NCBI RefSeq assembly: GCF_029945895.1
Contig: NZ_JAQSDL010000085.1
Location: forward strand, 97,760-161,759
Reading direction: 5' to 3'
Source: Polaromonas sp.
GTDB lineage: Bacteria > Pseudomonadota > Gammaproteobacteria > Burkholderiales > Burkholderiaceae_C
DNA length: 64,000 nucleotides
Position 1 is the stretch's first letter. Each line of letters starts with the position of its first letter. The notes below the pieces were generated by a model. That model did no database searches, was not told the DNA's origin, and was given only the letters and a program-made list of their open reading frames with translations. Of the stretch, positions 28,833 to 37,391 are shown in pieces. Made by a program: the position numbers and the translations under genes.

Positions 28833-29403
28833 AAGTTATTCGGCGGTCCACTGCGTGGGCCGCCGAAAACCCGGGACAGAACACCCCAAACTGGTGACTC
28901 ACGTCATCACGGACCTCGCAACATTCGAGGCGCCTGCGGTGGACGACGTGTTCATCGCGCTGGGCACCACGATCAAGGTGGCCGGCAGCCAGCAGGCTTT
29001 CCGGGCCGTCGATTTCGACGCTGTCGTGGCGCTGGCCAGATCGGCGCGTGCCGCCGGCGCTAAGCGCCTGGGCATCGTCAGCGCCATGGGCGCCGACACG
29101 ACCTCCCCCGTTTTTTACAACCGCGTCAAGGGCGACATGGAAGACGCTGTCAGCCGGCTCGGCTACGACAGCGTGGTCTTCGCACGGCCCTCGGTCCTGG
29201 CAGGCAACCGCGCGGCCCTGGCACAAGCCACCCGCCCCGGTGAACAGCTCGCGCTGGTTGCCATGCGCCTGTTCAAGCCGCTGATCCCGCGCAACTACCG
29301 CGTGGTTGCAGCAGCCAACGTCGCCGCGGCTCTGGTGAGCGCGGTGCAGGCCGGCCAGCCGGGACGCCGCGTGCTGCTCTCGGGCGAGCTCCAGCCCGTC
29401 TGA
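28741..29403 (+). CDS. NAD(P)-binding oxidoreductase (HTATIP2/epimerase-like)
   Basis: Short-chain NAD(P)H-binding Rossmann protein of about 220 aa. It starts with [20 protein letters not shown] (nucleotide-binding Gly motif) and has an [19 protein letters not shown] segment and a [10 protein letters not shown] active-site-like YxxxK region, as in HTATIP2/YfcH-like atypical SDRs. Substrate unknown. The start is uncertain: GTGs at 28741 or 28747 fit homologue length, whereas an ATG at 28636 has a good AGGAG 7 nt upstream but adds 35 Ala/Pro-rich residues. Every option overlaps the helicase 3' end in a different frame, by about 90-200 nt. Confidence 0.8.
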   Translation: MAVAADARVALVAGATGLVGREILARLLADKSYSAVHCVGRRKPGTEHPKLVTHVITDLATFEAPAVDDVFIALGTTIKVAGSQQAFRAVDFDAVVALARSARAAGAKRLGIVSAMGADTTSPVFYNRVKGDMEDAVSRLGYDSVVFARPSVLAGNRAALAQATRPGEQLALVAMRLFKPLIPRNYRVVAAANVAAALVSAVQAGQPGRRVLLSGELQPV

Positions 29404-29420
29404 AACTTCATGGCCTTTTT

Positions 29421-29469
29421 GGCCTCCAGCCCTTTGCCTTCGTGCGCAACCAGCTATTGATTCGATAGC
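29421..29469 (-). repeat. Dispersed 49-nt repeat, copy 5 (intergenic)
   Basis: On the minus strand it starts GCTATCGAATCAATAGCTGG, continues TTGCGCACG and ends AAAGGGCTGGAGGCC. It is one of the two best-preserved copies. It lies between convergent genes and its 5-bp arms (29453-29469) can form a hairpin. Confidence 0.75.
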
Positions 29470-29493
29470 AATCAACCGTTGCCGGTGCGGTTT

Positions 29494-29877
29494 TCAGCCT
29501 TGCACGAACAGCGTCACCAGCGGGTCCGGCCCGACCTGGCGGCTCCAGTGGCCGTGGACGGCCGCATCAAACGCTGCGCCAGTCGGGAGCAGATCGGCCG
29601 AATAGAAGTGCTCCCCGGGCTTGAACACGCGCGAGGTTCCATCCTGCAGGCCAATTTCCATCTGGCCGCCGAGAATGACCACCCATTGCGGTGTCACCGT
29701 GCAATGAAACTGGCTGCGAAAACCCACCGGGCTATGCCGCAGCTGGTAGCCGGTCGACGGCGTCAAGGGGGACAACAGCGCTTGCGGCGAGCCTTCGGTC
29801 AGCGCCAGCGGCTCCTCGCGAAATCCGGCGCGGCCGTCGGGGCCGGTGTAGAGCGTGATTTTGGTGAAAGCAGTCAT
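29494..29877 (-). CDS. Small cupin-domain protein
   Basis: 127-aa single-domain cupin-like protein. The beta-barrel core contains QFHCTVTPQWVVILGGQMEIGL and FKPGEHFYSADLL, corresponding to the two cupin motifs, although several canonical metal-binding His residues are missing. Function unknown; proteins of this type often sense or bind small acids or sugars. ATG at 29877 is chosen; the long upstream extension of the frame is antisense to gluconokinase coding. It is next to and co-oriented with the gluconokinase gene. Confidence 0.72.
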   Translation of the reverse strand: MTAFTKITLYTGPDGRAGFREEPLALTEGSPQALLSPLTPSTGYQLRHSPVGFRSQFHCTVTPQWVVILGGQMEIGLQDGTSRVFKPGEHFYSADLLPTGAAFDAAVHGHWSRQVGPDPLVTLFVQG

Positions 29878-29909
29878 GGAAAATCCGTCAGAAGTAAACA
29901 AGGGGGTGC

Positions 29910-30431
29910 TCAGGCACCAGCAGCTCGCCGCCAGGCCAGCACAGCGGCCACGATCTCTTCGGGCGGGCTGGCGAGATCGAAGCTCTGTGCATTTTCCTCC
30001 GGGCCGGGTGCTTCCAGCGTGCTGAGCTGGCTGGCCAGCAGCGACAGCGGCATGTAATGGCCGGTTCGCGCGGCCATGCGCGCCGCGAGCAAGGGGTAGT
30101 CGCCCTGCAGATGAATAAAACGGACGTCGGGCGCCCCGCGCCGCAGGATGTCGCGGTAGGAACGCTTGAGTGCCGAGCACGACAGCACCAGGCCGCGCCC
30201 GGCCGCACGGGCCTGCGCGAGCCGTTCGGCCAGCGTTTGCAGCCAGCCTTCCCGATCCTCGTCGCCCAGCGCCACTCCGGCCGCCATGCGCGCCACGTTG
30301 CTGGCGGGATGCAGGCCGTCGCCCTCCAGAAACTCCAGGCCGAGTGCGGCCGCCAGCTGGGCGCCCACGGTGCTCTTGCCGCAGCCGCTGACGCCCATGA
30401 CGACAAAAATATCAGCATTCATCTGCGCCAC
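29910..30431 (-). CDS. gntK: Gluconokinase
   Basis: ATP-dependent carbohydrate kinase (173 aa) of the thermoresistant gluconokinase family, converting gluconate to 6-phosphogluconate. P-loop GVSGCGKST near the N-terminus, then the family motif FLEGDGLHPASNVARMAAG and SCSALKRSYRDILR. The GTG at 30431 has GGAAGG 6 nt upstream; the ATG at 30422 is an alternative. It opens the sugar-acid island and feeds the edd-eda pathway encoded 23 kb away. Confidence 0.92.
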   Translation of the reverse strand: MAQMNADIFVVMGVSGCGKSTVGAQLAAALGLEFLEGDGLHPASNVARMAAGVALGDEDREGWLQTLAERLAQARAAGRGLVLSCSALKRSYRDILRRGAPDVRFIHLQGDYPLLAARMAARTGHYMPLSLLASQLSTLEAPGPEENAQSFDLASPPEEIVAAVLAWRRAAGA

Positions 30432-30453
30432 ATTCTGCCTTCCCTGCCAACAC

Positions 30454-31659
30454 CTAGGCCGACCAGCGCACCGTGGCGTCAGGGCGTTGGTGCAGATCGG
30501 GCAGCAGTTCCAGCCCCAGTCCGGGTTTGCCGTTCAGGCTGAGCATGCCCTGGGTCACGGTGGGCAGCTCGGTCACCAGTTCCTTGTACCAGCCGGTGTA
30601 AAAGGCGCGCACGCTTTCCTGGATCAGGGCATTGGGCGCATGCAGGGACAGGTGGCTGGAGGCCGCCCAGACCACCGGTCCGGTGCAGTCGTGCGGCGCG
30701 ACGGGCAATTGCCAGGCGTCGGCCATGGCCGCAATCTTGCGCGCTTCGGTCAGGCCGCCGCACCAGCTCAGGTCCAGCATGGCGACACCGGCCACGCCGG
30801 TCTGCAGGTAGTCCTTGAAGCCCCATTTGTAGCTCAATGTTTCGCTCGCGCAGATCAGCGCGTCGCAGTCTTTCGAATACTGTTTGAGCAGGTCCAGCGA
30901 ATCCATGCGGATGGCGTCTTCGTGCCAGAAGGTATTGAAGGGCTTGAGCGCGCGCGCAATCTTCTGCGCCATCGGCAACCGCCACAAGCTGTGAAACTCC
31001 ACCATGATGTCCATCTGCTCGCCGACTGCCGAGCGGATCTTGCGGAACGGTTCCAGCGCGAGGTCCAGGTCGGAATTGCTGATGTACTGCCCGTCGCTTT
31101 TCTCGGCCGCCGGGTCGAAGGGCCAGATCTTCATCGCCGTCACGCCTTCGCTCAGCAGCGACTCGGCCAGTTCATCGGCGCGATGCAGGAAACCTTCGAG
31201 ATCCTCATACGGCCCCGCGTTGGCTTTCTTCGCCTGGCCAATGCCCCAGTTGGCGCTGGTCTGGTTGACGGTGCTGCGCACGTACTGGTAACCCGCGCAG
31301 GTGTTGTAGATGCGTATGCTGTCGCGGCTCTTGCCGCCCAGCGCGGTGTACAGCGGCATGTTGGCCGCCTTGCCGAAAATATCCCACAGCGCAATGTCGA
31401 TGGCCGAATTGCCCCGGGTTTCCACGCCGGAGCCACGCCAGCCGAGGTAACCGGTGATGTCCTTGTTGCGCGCCTCGATGGCCAGCGGGTCCTTGCCCAG
31501 CAGCTTGGGACCGGCCCACTCGTGGATGTAGGCTTCCACGGCCGCTGCGCCCATGAAGGTCTCGCCGAGACCAACCAGGCCTTCGTCGGTATAAATGCGG
31601 ACCCAGATGATGTTGGGAAACTCGCCGAGTCTCAGGGTTTCGACTTTGGTGATTTTCAA
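30454..31659 (-). CDS. Enolase-superfamily (mandelate racemase-like) sugar-acid dehydratase
   Basis: 401-aa enzyme of the mandelate racemase/muconate-lactonizing family. An N-terminal capping domain (KITKVETLRLG) is followed by a TIM barrel. The metal-ligand strands appear as IMVEFHSLW, FWHEDAI and CASETL (Glu at each), and the end shows the PHDCTGPVVW His/Asp region. The first ligand is Glu rather than the usual Asp, so the exact subgroup is unclear. Likely dehydrates or cycloisomerises an aldonic acid imported by the adjacent TRAP system. It lies beyond the TRAP operon terminator and may have its own promoter. Confidence 0.85.
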   Translation of the reverse strand: MKITKVETLRLGEFPNIIWVRIYTDEGLVGLGETFMGAAAVEAYIHEWAGPKLLGKDPLAIEARNKDITGYLGWRGSGVETRGNSAIDIALWDIFGKAANMPLYTALGGKSRDSIRIYNTCAGYQYVRSTVNQTSANWGIGQAKKANAGPYEDLEGFLHRADELAESLLSEGVTAMKIWPFDPAAEKSDGQYISNSDLDLALEPFRKIRSAVGEQMDIMVEFHSLWRLPMAQKIARALKPFNTFWHEDAIRMDSLDLLKQYSKDCDALICASETLSYKWGFKDYLQTGVAGVAMLDLSWCGGLTEARKIAAMADAWQLPVAPHDCTGPVVWAASSHLSLHAPNALIQESVRAFYTGWYKELVTELPTVTQGMLSLNGKPGLGLELLPDLHQRPDATVRWSA

Positions 31660-31670
31660 GCGTGGCTCCG

Positions 31671-31706
31671 AAAAAAAAAGGCCGCAAGAGTCAACCCCTG
31701 CGGCCT
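31671..31706 (-). terminator. Intrinsic terminator of the TRAP operon
   Basis: Reading the minus strand: perfect 8-bp stem AGGCCGCA/TGCGGCCT (31699-31706 with 31679-31686), 12-nt loop, then nine T residues (31671-31679). It lies 26 nt after the dctP stop, a textbook Rho-independent terminator. Confidence 0.9.
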
Positions 31707-31731
31707 TGTGACGATGCTGCCGAAGCGCCGT

Positions 31732-32733
31732 TTAGCCGCCGCGCGCCTTCTTCAACGCGTCCATCACCATCTTCACCGGCTCAGCGCCAATGATAGGGAT
31801 GTTCTTGTCGTAAACAGGTTTGACCTTGTCGAACATGCGCTTCTGCTCGGCCGGTGACACGTCATTGACGGTCATGGTCTTTCGCAGATTGGCCAGCGAT
31901 TTTTCGTTGAGTGCACGGTTGGCTGCACGTTCTACTTTCTGGCCTTCCATGGCGGCTTCACGCAGCACAGCCTGCTCCTGCGGGTTGAGCTGGTCCCAGA
32001 GCTTCTTGCTGTACAGGATCAGGAAGGGGGTGTAGGCATGGCGCGTGACGCTCAGGTACTTCTGCACTTCGCTGAACTTCGAGGTCTCGATGGTCACGAA
32101 CGGATTTTCCTGGCCGTCGATGGTTTTGGTTTCCAGCGCGGTGAAGACCTCGCCAAAAGCCATGGGCACGGCGTTGGTGCCCAGCGTCTTGAAGGTGTCC
32201 AGGAAGATGTTGTTCTGCATCACGCGAACCTTGACACCTTCAAAGTCTTCCGCCTTGGCGACCGGCCGCTTGCTGTTGGTCAGGTTGCGGAAACCGTTTT
32301 CCCAGTAAGCGAGGTTGATCAGGCCGGCTTCTTCCAGCTTTTTGTTGAAGTAGGCGCCTGCGGGGCCATCCAGCACCGCATCGGCTTCCTTTTCATTGGC
32401 AAACAGGAAGGGCAGATCGAAGGCGCCCAGCTCCTTGACGATGCCCACCAGCGGCGAGCTGGACGTGCACACCATCTCCTGGGTGCCGGCGCGCAGCGCC
32501 TGCGTGGCCGGCAGATCGCCGCCCGCGGCGCCGCCCCAGAAGGCATTGATCTTCATCTTGCCGCCGGTCTTGGCGGCCAGCACTTCCTGCATCTTCTTGA
32601 CGCCGACGCCGACCGGATGGTCTTCGTTCACGCCATTGGTGAACTTGATCGTGCGATCGGCAAACTGCGCGAAGCTCGAAGTGGCCACCAGCAAGGCGGC
32701 TGCGGCCAGGGCCAGGGTTCTGCGTTTGAACAT
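31732..32733 (-). CDS. TRAP transporter substrate-binding protein (DctP family)
   Basis: Periplasmic binding protein, 333 aa, with signal peptide ending ATSSFAQ. It has the DctP-fold features: NEDHPVGVGVKKMQEVL near the N-terminus, the carboxylate-binding Arg in EGVKVRVMQN (about residue 165), and the GQENPF motif. It delivers an organic or sugar acid to the DctQM permease. AAGGAG lies upstream of the ATG. It is the last gene of the dctQ-dctM-dctP operon, separated from dctM by a 144-bp palindromic element and followed by a strong terminator. Confidence 0.93.
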   Translation of the reverse strand: MFKRRTLALAAAALLVATSSFAQFADRTIKFTNGVNEDHPVGVGVKKMQEVLAAKTGGKMKINAFWGGAAGGDLPATQALRAGTQEMVCTSSSPLVGIVKELGAFDLPFLFANEKEADAVLDGPAGAYFNKKLEEAGLINLAYWENGFRNLTNSKRPVAKAEDFEGVKVRVMQNNIFLDTFKTLGTNAVPMAFGEVFTALETKTIDGQENPFVTIETSKFSEVQKYLSVTRHAYTPFLILYSKKLWDQLNPQEQAVLREAAMEGQKVERAANRALNEKSLANLRKTMTVNDVSPAEQKRMFDKVKPVYDKNIPIIGAEPVKMVMDALKKARGG

Positions 32734-32776
32734 GGTTGTCTCCTTTTATAAAAACGACTTGGTTAAAAAAAATGCT

Positions 32777-32920
32777 GGGGCACTTCCAGAAATCCAGCTT
32801 TTCGGAATGAAGTGCAAGGCGCACGGAGCGCAGCAACCGGAATGTACTGAAGTACATGAGGATTGCGAGCACCGCGCAACGACGCAATTCGCCCGAAAAA
32901 TGGATTTATGAAAATGCCCC
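32777..32920. repeat. 144-bp imperfect palindromic element between dctM and dctP
   Basis: The ends are inverted copies (GGGGCACTTCCAGAAATCCA at 32777 and the complement of a GGGGCATTTTCATAAATCCA-like end at 32920). Matching blocks continue to a central hairpin ATGTACT-GA-AGTACAT (32842-32857). The arms are about 70-72 nt with two indels. It touches the dctM stop codon. It looks like a miniature dispersed element and could act as a processing or attenuation hairpin. Confidence 0.75.
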
Positions 32921-34219
32921 TCATCGCATCCACCACTTGAGTGGCTCGGTCACGATGGAGGGAAAAAGCACCAGCAGAAAAAGCACGGCCAATTGGGCCA
33001 TCAGAAAGGGCAGCACCCCCTTGAAGGCCTCGTCCATGCTGATTTTGGCGACGCCACAGACCACGTTGAGCACGGTGCCCACCGGTGGCGTGATCAGGCC
33101 GATGGCATTGTTCATGATGAACATGATGCCGAAATACACCGGATCAATGCCGGCCTTGAGCACCACCGGCATCAGCACCGGCGTGAGAATCAGCACGGTC
33201 GGGGTGAAGTCCAGTGCGGTGCCGACCACCACGATCAGCACCATCATCACCAGCATCAGCAGGATCTTGTTGTCCATGAAAGGCGACATCAGGCCGGCGA
33301 CTTCCGTGGGAATGTTGGCCACCGTGATCAGCCAGGCGCTGACCATGGCCGCAGCCACCAGGAACATCACCACGGCGGTGGTTTTTCCGGCCGCCAGGAT
33401 CAGTCCATACAGCTCCGACCACTTGAGCTCGCGGTAGATGAACATGCCAACCACAAAGCTGTAGACCGCAGCCACCACGGCGGCCTCGGTCGGCGTGAAG
33501 ATGCCGAACTTCATGCCGCCGATGATGACAATGGGCAGGGTCAGCGCAAACCCGCCCTGGGCCGTGATGTGCAGACGCCCCGCCATGGAGAGCTTGGGTG
33601 CGGGGCGCACATTTTCCTTGCGGGCAATCCACCACCAGGTCAAGCCGATCGCCGCGCCCATCAGGATGCCCGGCACGATGCCGGCCAGGAACAACTTGGT
33701 GATGGAGACGTTGCCGGCCACACCGAAAATGATCAGGCCGATTGACGGGGGAATCACCGGCGCAATGATGCCGCCCGACGCGATCAGGCCAGAAGCCCGG
33801 CCCACGTTGTAGCCAGCAGCCCGCATCATGGGAATCAGCAGCGCGGCCAGAGCGGCGGTGTCGGCAATCGCCGAACCCGACAGCGAAGCCATGATCACGG
33901 CGGCGATGACCGTGACATAACCGAGGCCGCCGCGGTAGTGGCCGACCCAGGCCATCGCCAGGTTGACAATGCGGCGGCTGATGCCACCGGCATTCATGAA
34001 TTCGCCGGCCAGCAGGAAAAACGGCACGGCCAGCAGCGGGAAGTTGTCGGCACCGTCGACAAAACGCTGGGCCAGAATCTGGCTGTCAAATGTCACCAGG
34101 CCGCTGGTGGCGGCCAGGAAAGCCATCAGCGTGACGCCGCAGACCAGCAGCGCATAGGCGATAGGCATGCCGATCGCCATGGCGGCCAGCAGGCTGAGAA
34201 TGAAAACGCTGACGGTCAT
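32921..34219 (-). CDS. TRAP transporter large permease (DctM)
   Basis: 432-aa membrane protein of the DctM family, the ion-coupled transport subunit of the TRAP system, with about 12 TM helices. Conserved segments include MPIAYALLVCG at the N-terminus, GSAIADTAALAALLIPMM, and VIPPSIGLIIFG, where Na+ and substrate paths lie. The start overlaps the dctQ stop (ATGA). Together with DctQ and DctP it forms a complete tripartite importer within the sugar-acid island. Confidence 0.94.
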   Translation of the reverse strand: MTVSVFILSLLAAMAIGMPIAYALLVCGVTLMAFLAATSGLVTFDSQILAQRFVDGADNFPLLAVPFFLLAGEFMNAGGISRRIVNLAMAWVGHYRGGLGYVTVIAAVIMASLSGSAIADTAALAALLIPMMRAAGYNVGRASGLIASGGIIAPVIPPSIGLIIFGVAGNVSITKLFLAGIVPGILMGAAIGLTWWWIARKENVRPAPKLSMAGRLHITAQGGFALTLPIVIIGGMKFGIFTPTEAAVVAAVYSFVVGMFIYRELKWSELYGLILAAGKTTAVVMFLVAAAMVSAWLITVANIPTEVAGLMSPFMDNKILLMLVMMVLIVVVGTALDFTPTVLILTPVLMPVVLKAGIDPVYFGIMFIMNNAIGLITPPVGTVLNVVCGVAKISMDEAFKGVLPFLMAQLAVLFLLVLFPSIVTEPLKWWMR

Positions 34220-34779
34220 GACTTGCTTCCCTGCATTTGTTTTTCGACGTCGGCCAGGCCTTCGGTTTCGACCACCTGTACCAGCTCGGCCTCACTGATG
34301 CGCCCCGTCACCAGCCTGAACAGCACATTGAGATTGATGATGGCCATCACCACGCTGACGATGTAGCCAATGCCGTAAATCCAGATCATGGAAATGCCGA
34401 CCACCGGCGAGACATTGCTGACCTGCAGTTCATGCATTTCATAGGTTCCCATGAAAAAGAGCACATTGCAGAACAGCATCAGTGCCTCGCTCAGGAACAG
34501 GCAGAGTTTCTTGCCAAGCACCGGCAGGTGCTTGACCAGGGTGTCCACGCCCAGATGCCCGCCTTCGTGCATGGCCAGCATTGCACCGATATAGGTCAGC
34601 CAGATGAAGAAATACCGCGACATCTCGTCTGAGACGGAGATGCCCGAATTGAAGGCATACCGCAGCACGACGTTGCCGAACACCATGAAAACCATGGCTA
34701 CCATGCAGACGACCACCAGCAGTTCCAGGAACTTGAAGAACCAGAAAATCGCCGCATCCATTGCCTTTTGCAAATTCAT
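34216..34779 (-). CDS. TRAP transporter small permease (DctQ)
   Basis: 187-aa four-TM protein of the DctQ family. The segments ELLVVVCMVAMVFMVFGNVVLRY and SDEMSRYFFIWLTYIGAMLA are the family signature, followed by two further TM segments and a charged C-terminal tail. It is the first gene of the transporter operon; the GntR/FCD regulator gene ends 28 bp upstream in the same direction and may be part of the same transcript. Confidence 0.92.
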   Translation of the reverse strand: MNLQKAMDAAIFWFFKFLELLVVVCMVAMVFMVFGNVVLRYAFNSGISVSDEMSRYFFIWLTYIGAMLAMHEGGHLGVDTLVKHLPVLGKKLCLFLSEALMLFCNVLFFMGTYEMHELQVSNVSPVVGISMIWIYGIGYIVSVVMAIINLNVLFRLVTGRISEAELVQVVETEGLADVEKQMQGSKS

Positions 34780-34807
34780 TTTTCCGCCTGTTGTCTGGTG
34801 GGAGGGC

Positions 34808-35551
34808 TCAGGCCGCCTTGAGCTGCCGCGCGGGGCTGCTCAGGACGGGCAGCCGGCGGCGCGAGGCCAGCACCTCTTCGATGTCTTCTTTCGCGCCGTC
34901 GATCAGCACGCGTATGGCGCGCTCGGCCTCGTCGGGCTGGTGCGCGATCACCGCATCCAGCACGGCCCGGTGCAGCGGCAGGGAGTGGGCCGGGCCGTCC
35001 TTGCGGCGTGTGGAAATTTCAAAGCTGGTGCGCAGCAGCGCACCCAGCGCCTTGCTCATCTGCACCAGCATGCGGTTGCGGCTGGCGCGCAGCAGTCCCT
35101 GGTGGAACCGCAGGTCGTGCGTGACGTAGTCGCCGCCCGCCTCGACGGCGTGTTTCATGCCGGCGTAAGCGGCCTCGACCTCGGCAATGTCCTGTGCGGT
35201 GGCGCGCTCTGCCGCCAGGCGCATCGCGGCGGGCTCGACCACGCGGCGCAGGTCCTGCAGGTCGCGCAAGAATTCGGGCGTCAGTCCGGCCTTGGACTGC
35301 CAGATGATGACGTCGGGATCGAACCAGTTCCAGTGGTCCGGGGGCAACACACGGGTGCCCACCTTGGGGCCGGTGGTCATCAGGCCCTTGGCAATCAGCG
35401 ACTTCACCGCTTCGCGCACCACCGTGCGGCTGACACCAAGCTCCTGGCACAGCACCGGCTCGGGCGGGATCGACGCACCCACGGCATACCGGCCCGCAAC
35501 AATGGCTTCGCCAAGGTGGTCAACCGTGTTGCCGTGAACGTTTTTGATCAT
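34808..35551 (-). CDS. GntR-family (FCD/FadR subgroup) regulator
   Basis: 247-aa transcription factor: N-terminal GntR winged HTH (residues 5-70, with VLCQELGVSRTVVREAVKSL) and C-terminal all-helical FCD domain with the metal/acid-binding His pattern (HDLRFHQGLL, LHRAVLDAV). FCD regulators sense sugar acids. It lies between the TRAP operon and the divergent dehydratase gene and probably represses both through the site at 35593-35603 until its ligand is present. Confidence 0.9.
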   Translation of the reverse strand: MIKNVHGNTVDHLGEAIVAGRYAVGASIPPEPVLCQELGVSRTVVREAVKSLIAKGLMTTGPKVGTRVLPPDHWNWFDPDVIIWQSKAGLTPEFLRDLQDLRRVVEPAAMRLAAERATAQDIAEVEAAYAGMKHAVEAGGDYVTHDLRFHQGLLRASRNRMLVQMSKALGALLRTSFEISTRRKDGPAHSLPLHRAVLDAVIAHQPDEAERAIRVLIDGAKEDIEEVLASRRRLPVLSSPARQLKAA

Positions 35552-35592
35552 TGCCGTCCTTTTAATGGTTATTACTAGGATTCGCGGCGCAA

Positions 35593-35603
35593 TGGTATGA
35601 CGA
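35593..35603. promoter_or_regulatory. Predicted GntR/FCD operator
   Basis: TGGTATGACGA fits the T-N-G-T-N3-A-C-N-A pattern of FCD-type GntR operators without mismatch. It lies in the 82-bp gap between the regulator and the IlvD/Edd dehydratase gene. Confidence 0.5.
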
Positions 35604-35633
35604 TAATATGTTTATCAATTAAGGATTTTCCCT

Positions 35634-37376
35634 ATGACCGCCCCCAAGACCCTCCGGAAGAAACCCGAAGAGCTGCGCAGCCAGCAATGGTTTGGCCGCC
35701 AGGACCGCGACGGTTTCGCCTACCGCAGCTGGGTCAAGGGCAAGGGCGTGCCGCATGACCAGTTCGACGGCCGGCCCGTCATCGGCATCTGCAACACCTT
35801 CAGCGAACTGACGCCCTGCAACTGCCACTTCCGCACGATTGCCGAGCAGGTGAAGATCGGCGTGTACGAGGCCGGCGGCTTCCCGCTGGAGTTCCCGGTC
35901 ATGTCGCTGGGCGAAACCCTGCTGCGCCCGACCGCCATGCTGTACCGCAACCTGGCCAGCATGGACGTGGAGGAAAGCATTCGCGGCAACCCGATCGACG
36001 GCGTGGTGCTGCTGATGGGCTGCGACAAGACCACCCCTTCACTGGTCATGGGCGCAGCCAGCGTGGACCTGCCGACGGTAGGTGTCAGCGGTGGCCCCAT
36101 GCTCAGCGGCAAATGGCGTGGCCAGGAGCTGGGCTCGGGCACCGGCGTCTGGAGCATGAGCGAGCAGGTGCGCGCCGGCACGCTCAAGCTCGCCGATTTT
36201 TTTGAAGCCGAAAGCTGCATGCACCGCAGCCACGGCCACTGCATGACCATGGGCACCGCCAGCACCATGGCCAGCATGGTCGAGGCGCTGGGCATCGGCC
36301 TGCCCGGCAACGCCGCCTACCCGGCTGTGGACGGCCGGCGCAATGTGCTGGCGCGCATGGCCGGACGCCGCGCGGTCGAGATGGTGCATGAGGACCTGCT
36401 GCTCTCGAAAATCCTGACGCGCGAGGCCTTTGAAAACGCCATCAAGACCCTGGCCGCGATTGGCGGTTCGACCAATGCGGTGATCCACCTGATCGCGATG
36501 GCCGGCCGCATTGGCGTGAAACTCACGGTAGACGATTTCGACCGCCTGGCCAGCGAATTGCCCTGCCTGGTCAATCTGCAGCCCTCGGGCAAGTTCCTGA
36601 TGGAAGACTTCTGTTACGCCGGCGGCCTGCCGGTGGTCATGAAGGAAATCGCGCAGCACCTGCACCTGGACGCGATCACCGCCAACGGCCAGACCATTGG
36701 CGCGAACATCGCCGACGCGCAGAACTACAACACCGAGGTGATCCGGCCGCTGGCCACGCCTTTCAAGGACAAGGCCGGAATTGCCGTGCTGCGCGGCAAC
36801 CTGTCGCCGCGCGGCGCGGTCATCAAGCCGAGTGCCGCCACGCCTGCGCTGATGGTGCACACCGGCCGCGCGGTGGTGTTTGAAAACATCGAGGACTTCC
36901 ACGCACGCATCGACGACGACGGCCTGGACATCGATGAAACCTGCGTCATGGTGCTGAAAAACTGCGGCCCCAAGGGTTACCCCGGCATGGCCGAGGTCGG
37001 CAACATGCCGCTGCCGCCCAAGATTCTCAAAAAGGGCATCACCGACATGGTGCGCATCAGCGACGCGCGCATGAGCGGCACGGCCTACGGCACCGTGGTC
37101 TTGCACACCGCGCCCGAAGCGGCGGCCGGCGGCCCGCTGGCGATTGTGCAAAACGGCGACATGATCGAACTCAACGTGCCCGAGCGCAAGCTGCATCTGC
37201 ATATCAGCGACGAGGAACTGGCGCGCCGCCTGGCCGAATGGAAAGCACCACCGCCACCGCTGTCCTCGGGCTACTGGAAGCTGTATGTCGACCATGTGCT
37301 GCAGGCCGACGAAGGCGTGGACCTGGACTTCCTGGTCGGCAAACGCGGCTCTTTCGTGCCGCGCGACAACCATTGA
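35634..37376 (+). CDS. IlvD/Edd-family sugar-acid dehydratase (L-arabinonate dehydratase-like)
   Basis: 580-aa Fe-S-dependent dehydratase. The length and the opening LRSQQWFGRQDRDGF match the pentonate (L-arabinonate/D-xylonate) dehydratase branch rather than IlvD or Edd. Cluster cysteines: C62 (ELTPCNC), C130 (MGCDKT) and the Cys in RSHGHCMTMGTAS near residue 203; the GGSTNAVIHL segment is conserved. It produces 2-keto-3-deoxy sugar acids. As first gene of the plus-strand catabolic run it lies next to the GntR operator. In this context the substrate could equally be a galactonate- or fuconate-type acid. Confidence 0.88.
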   Translation: MTAPKTLRKKPEELRSQQWFGRQDRDGFAYRSWVKGKGVPHDQFDGRPVIGICNTFSELTPCNCHFRTIAEQVKIGVYEAGGFPLEFPVMSLGETLLRPTAMLYRNLASMDVEESIRGNPIDGVVLLMGCDKTTPSLVMGAASVDLPTVGVSGGPMLSGKWRGQELGSGTGVWSMSEQVRAGTLKLADFFEAESCMHRSHGHCMTMGTASTMASMVEALGIGLPGNAAYPAVDGRRNVLARMAGRRAVEMVHEDLLLSKILTREAFENAIKTLAAIGGSTNAVIHLIAMAGRIGVKLTVDDFDRLASELPCLVNLQPSGKFLMEDFCYAGGLPVVMKEIAQHLHLDAITANGQTIGANIADAQNYNTEVIRPLATPFKDKAGIAVLRGNLSPRGAVIKPSAATPALMVHTGRAVVFENIEDFHARIDDDGLDIDETCVMVLKNCGPKGYPGMAEVGNMPLPPKILKKGITDMVRISDARMSGTAYGTVVLHTAPEAAAGGPLAIVQNGDMIELNVPERKLHLHISDEELARRLAEWKAPPPPLSSGYWKLYVDHVLQADEGVDLDFLVGKRGSFVPRDNH

Positions 37377-37391
37377 TTCACAAGGGCTGAC

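Noticed and set aside
29878..30180. N-terminal extension of the cupin frame
   Set aside because: It overlaps the gluconokinase gene in another frame and has no similarity to cupins.
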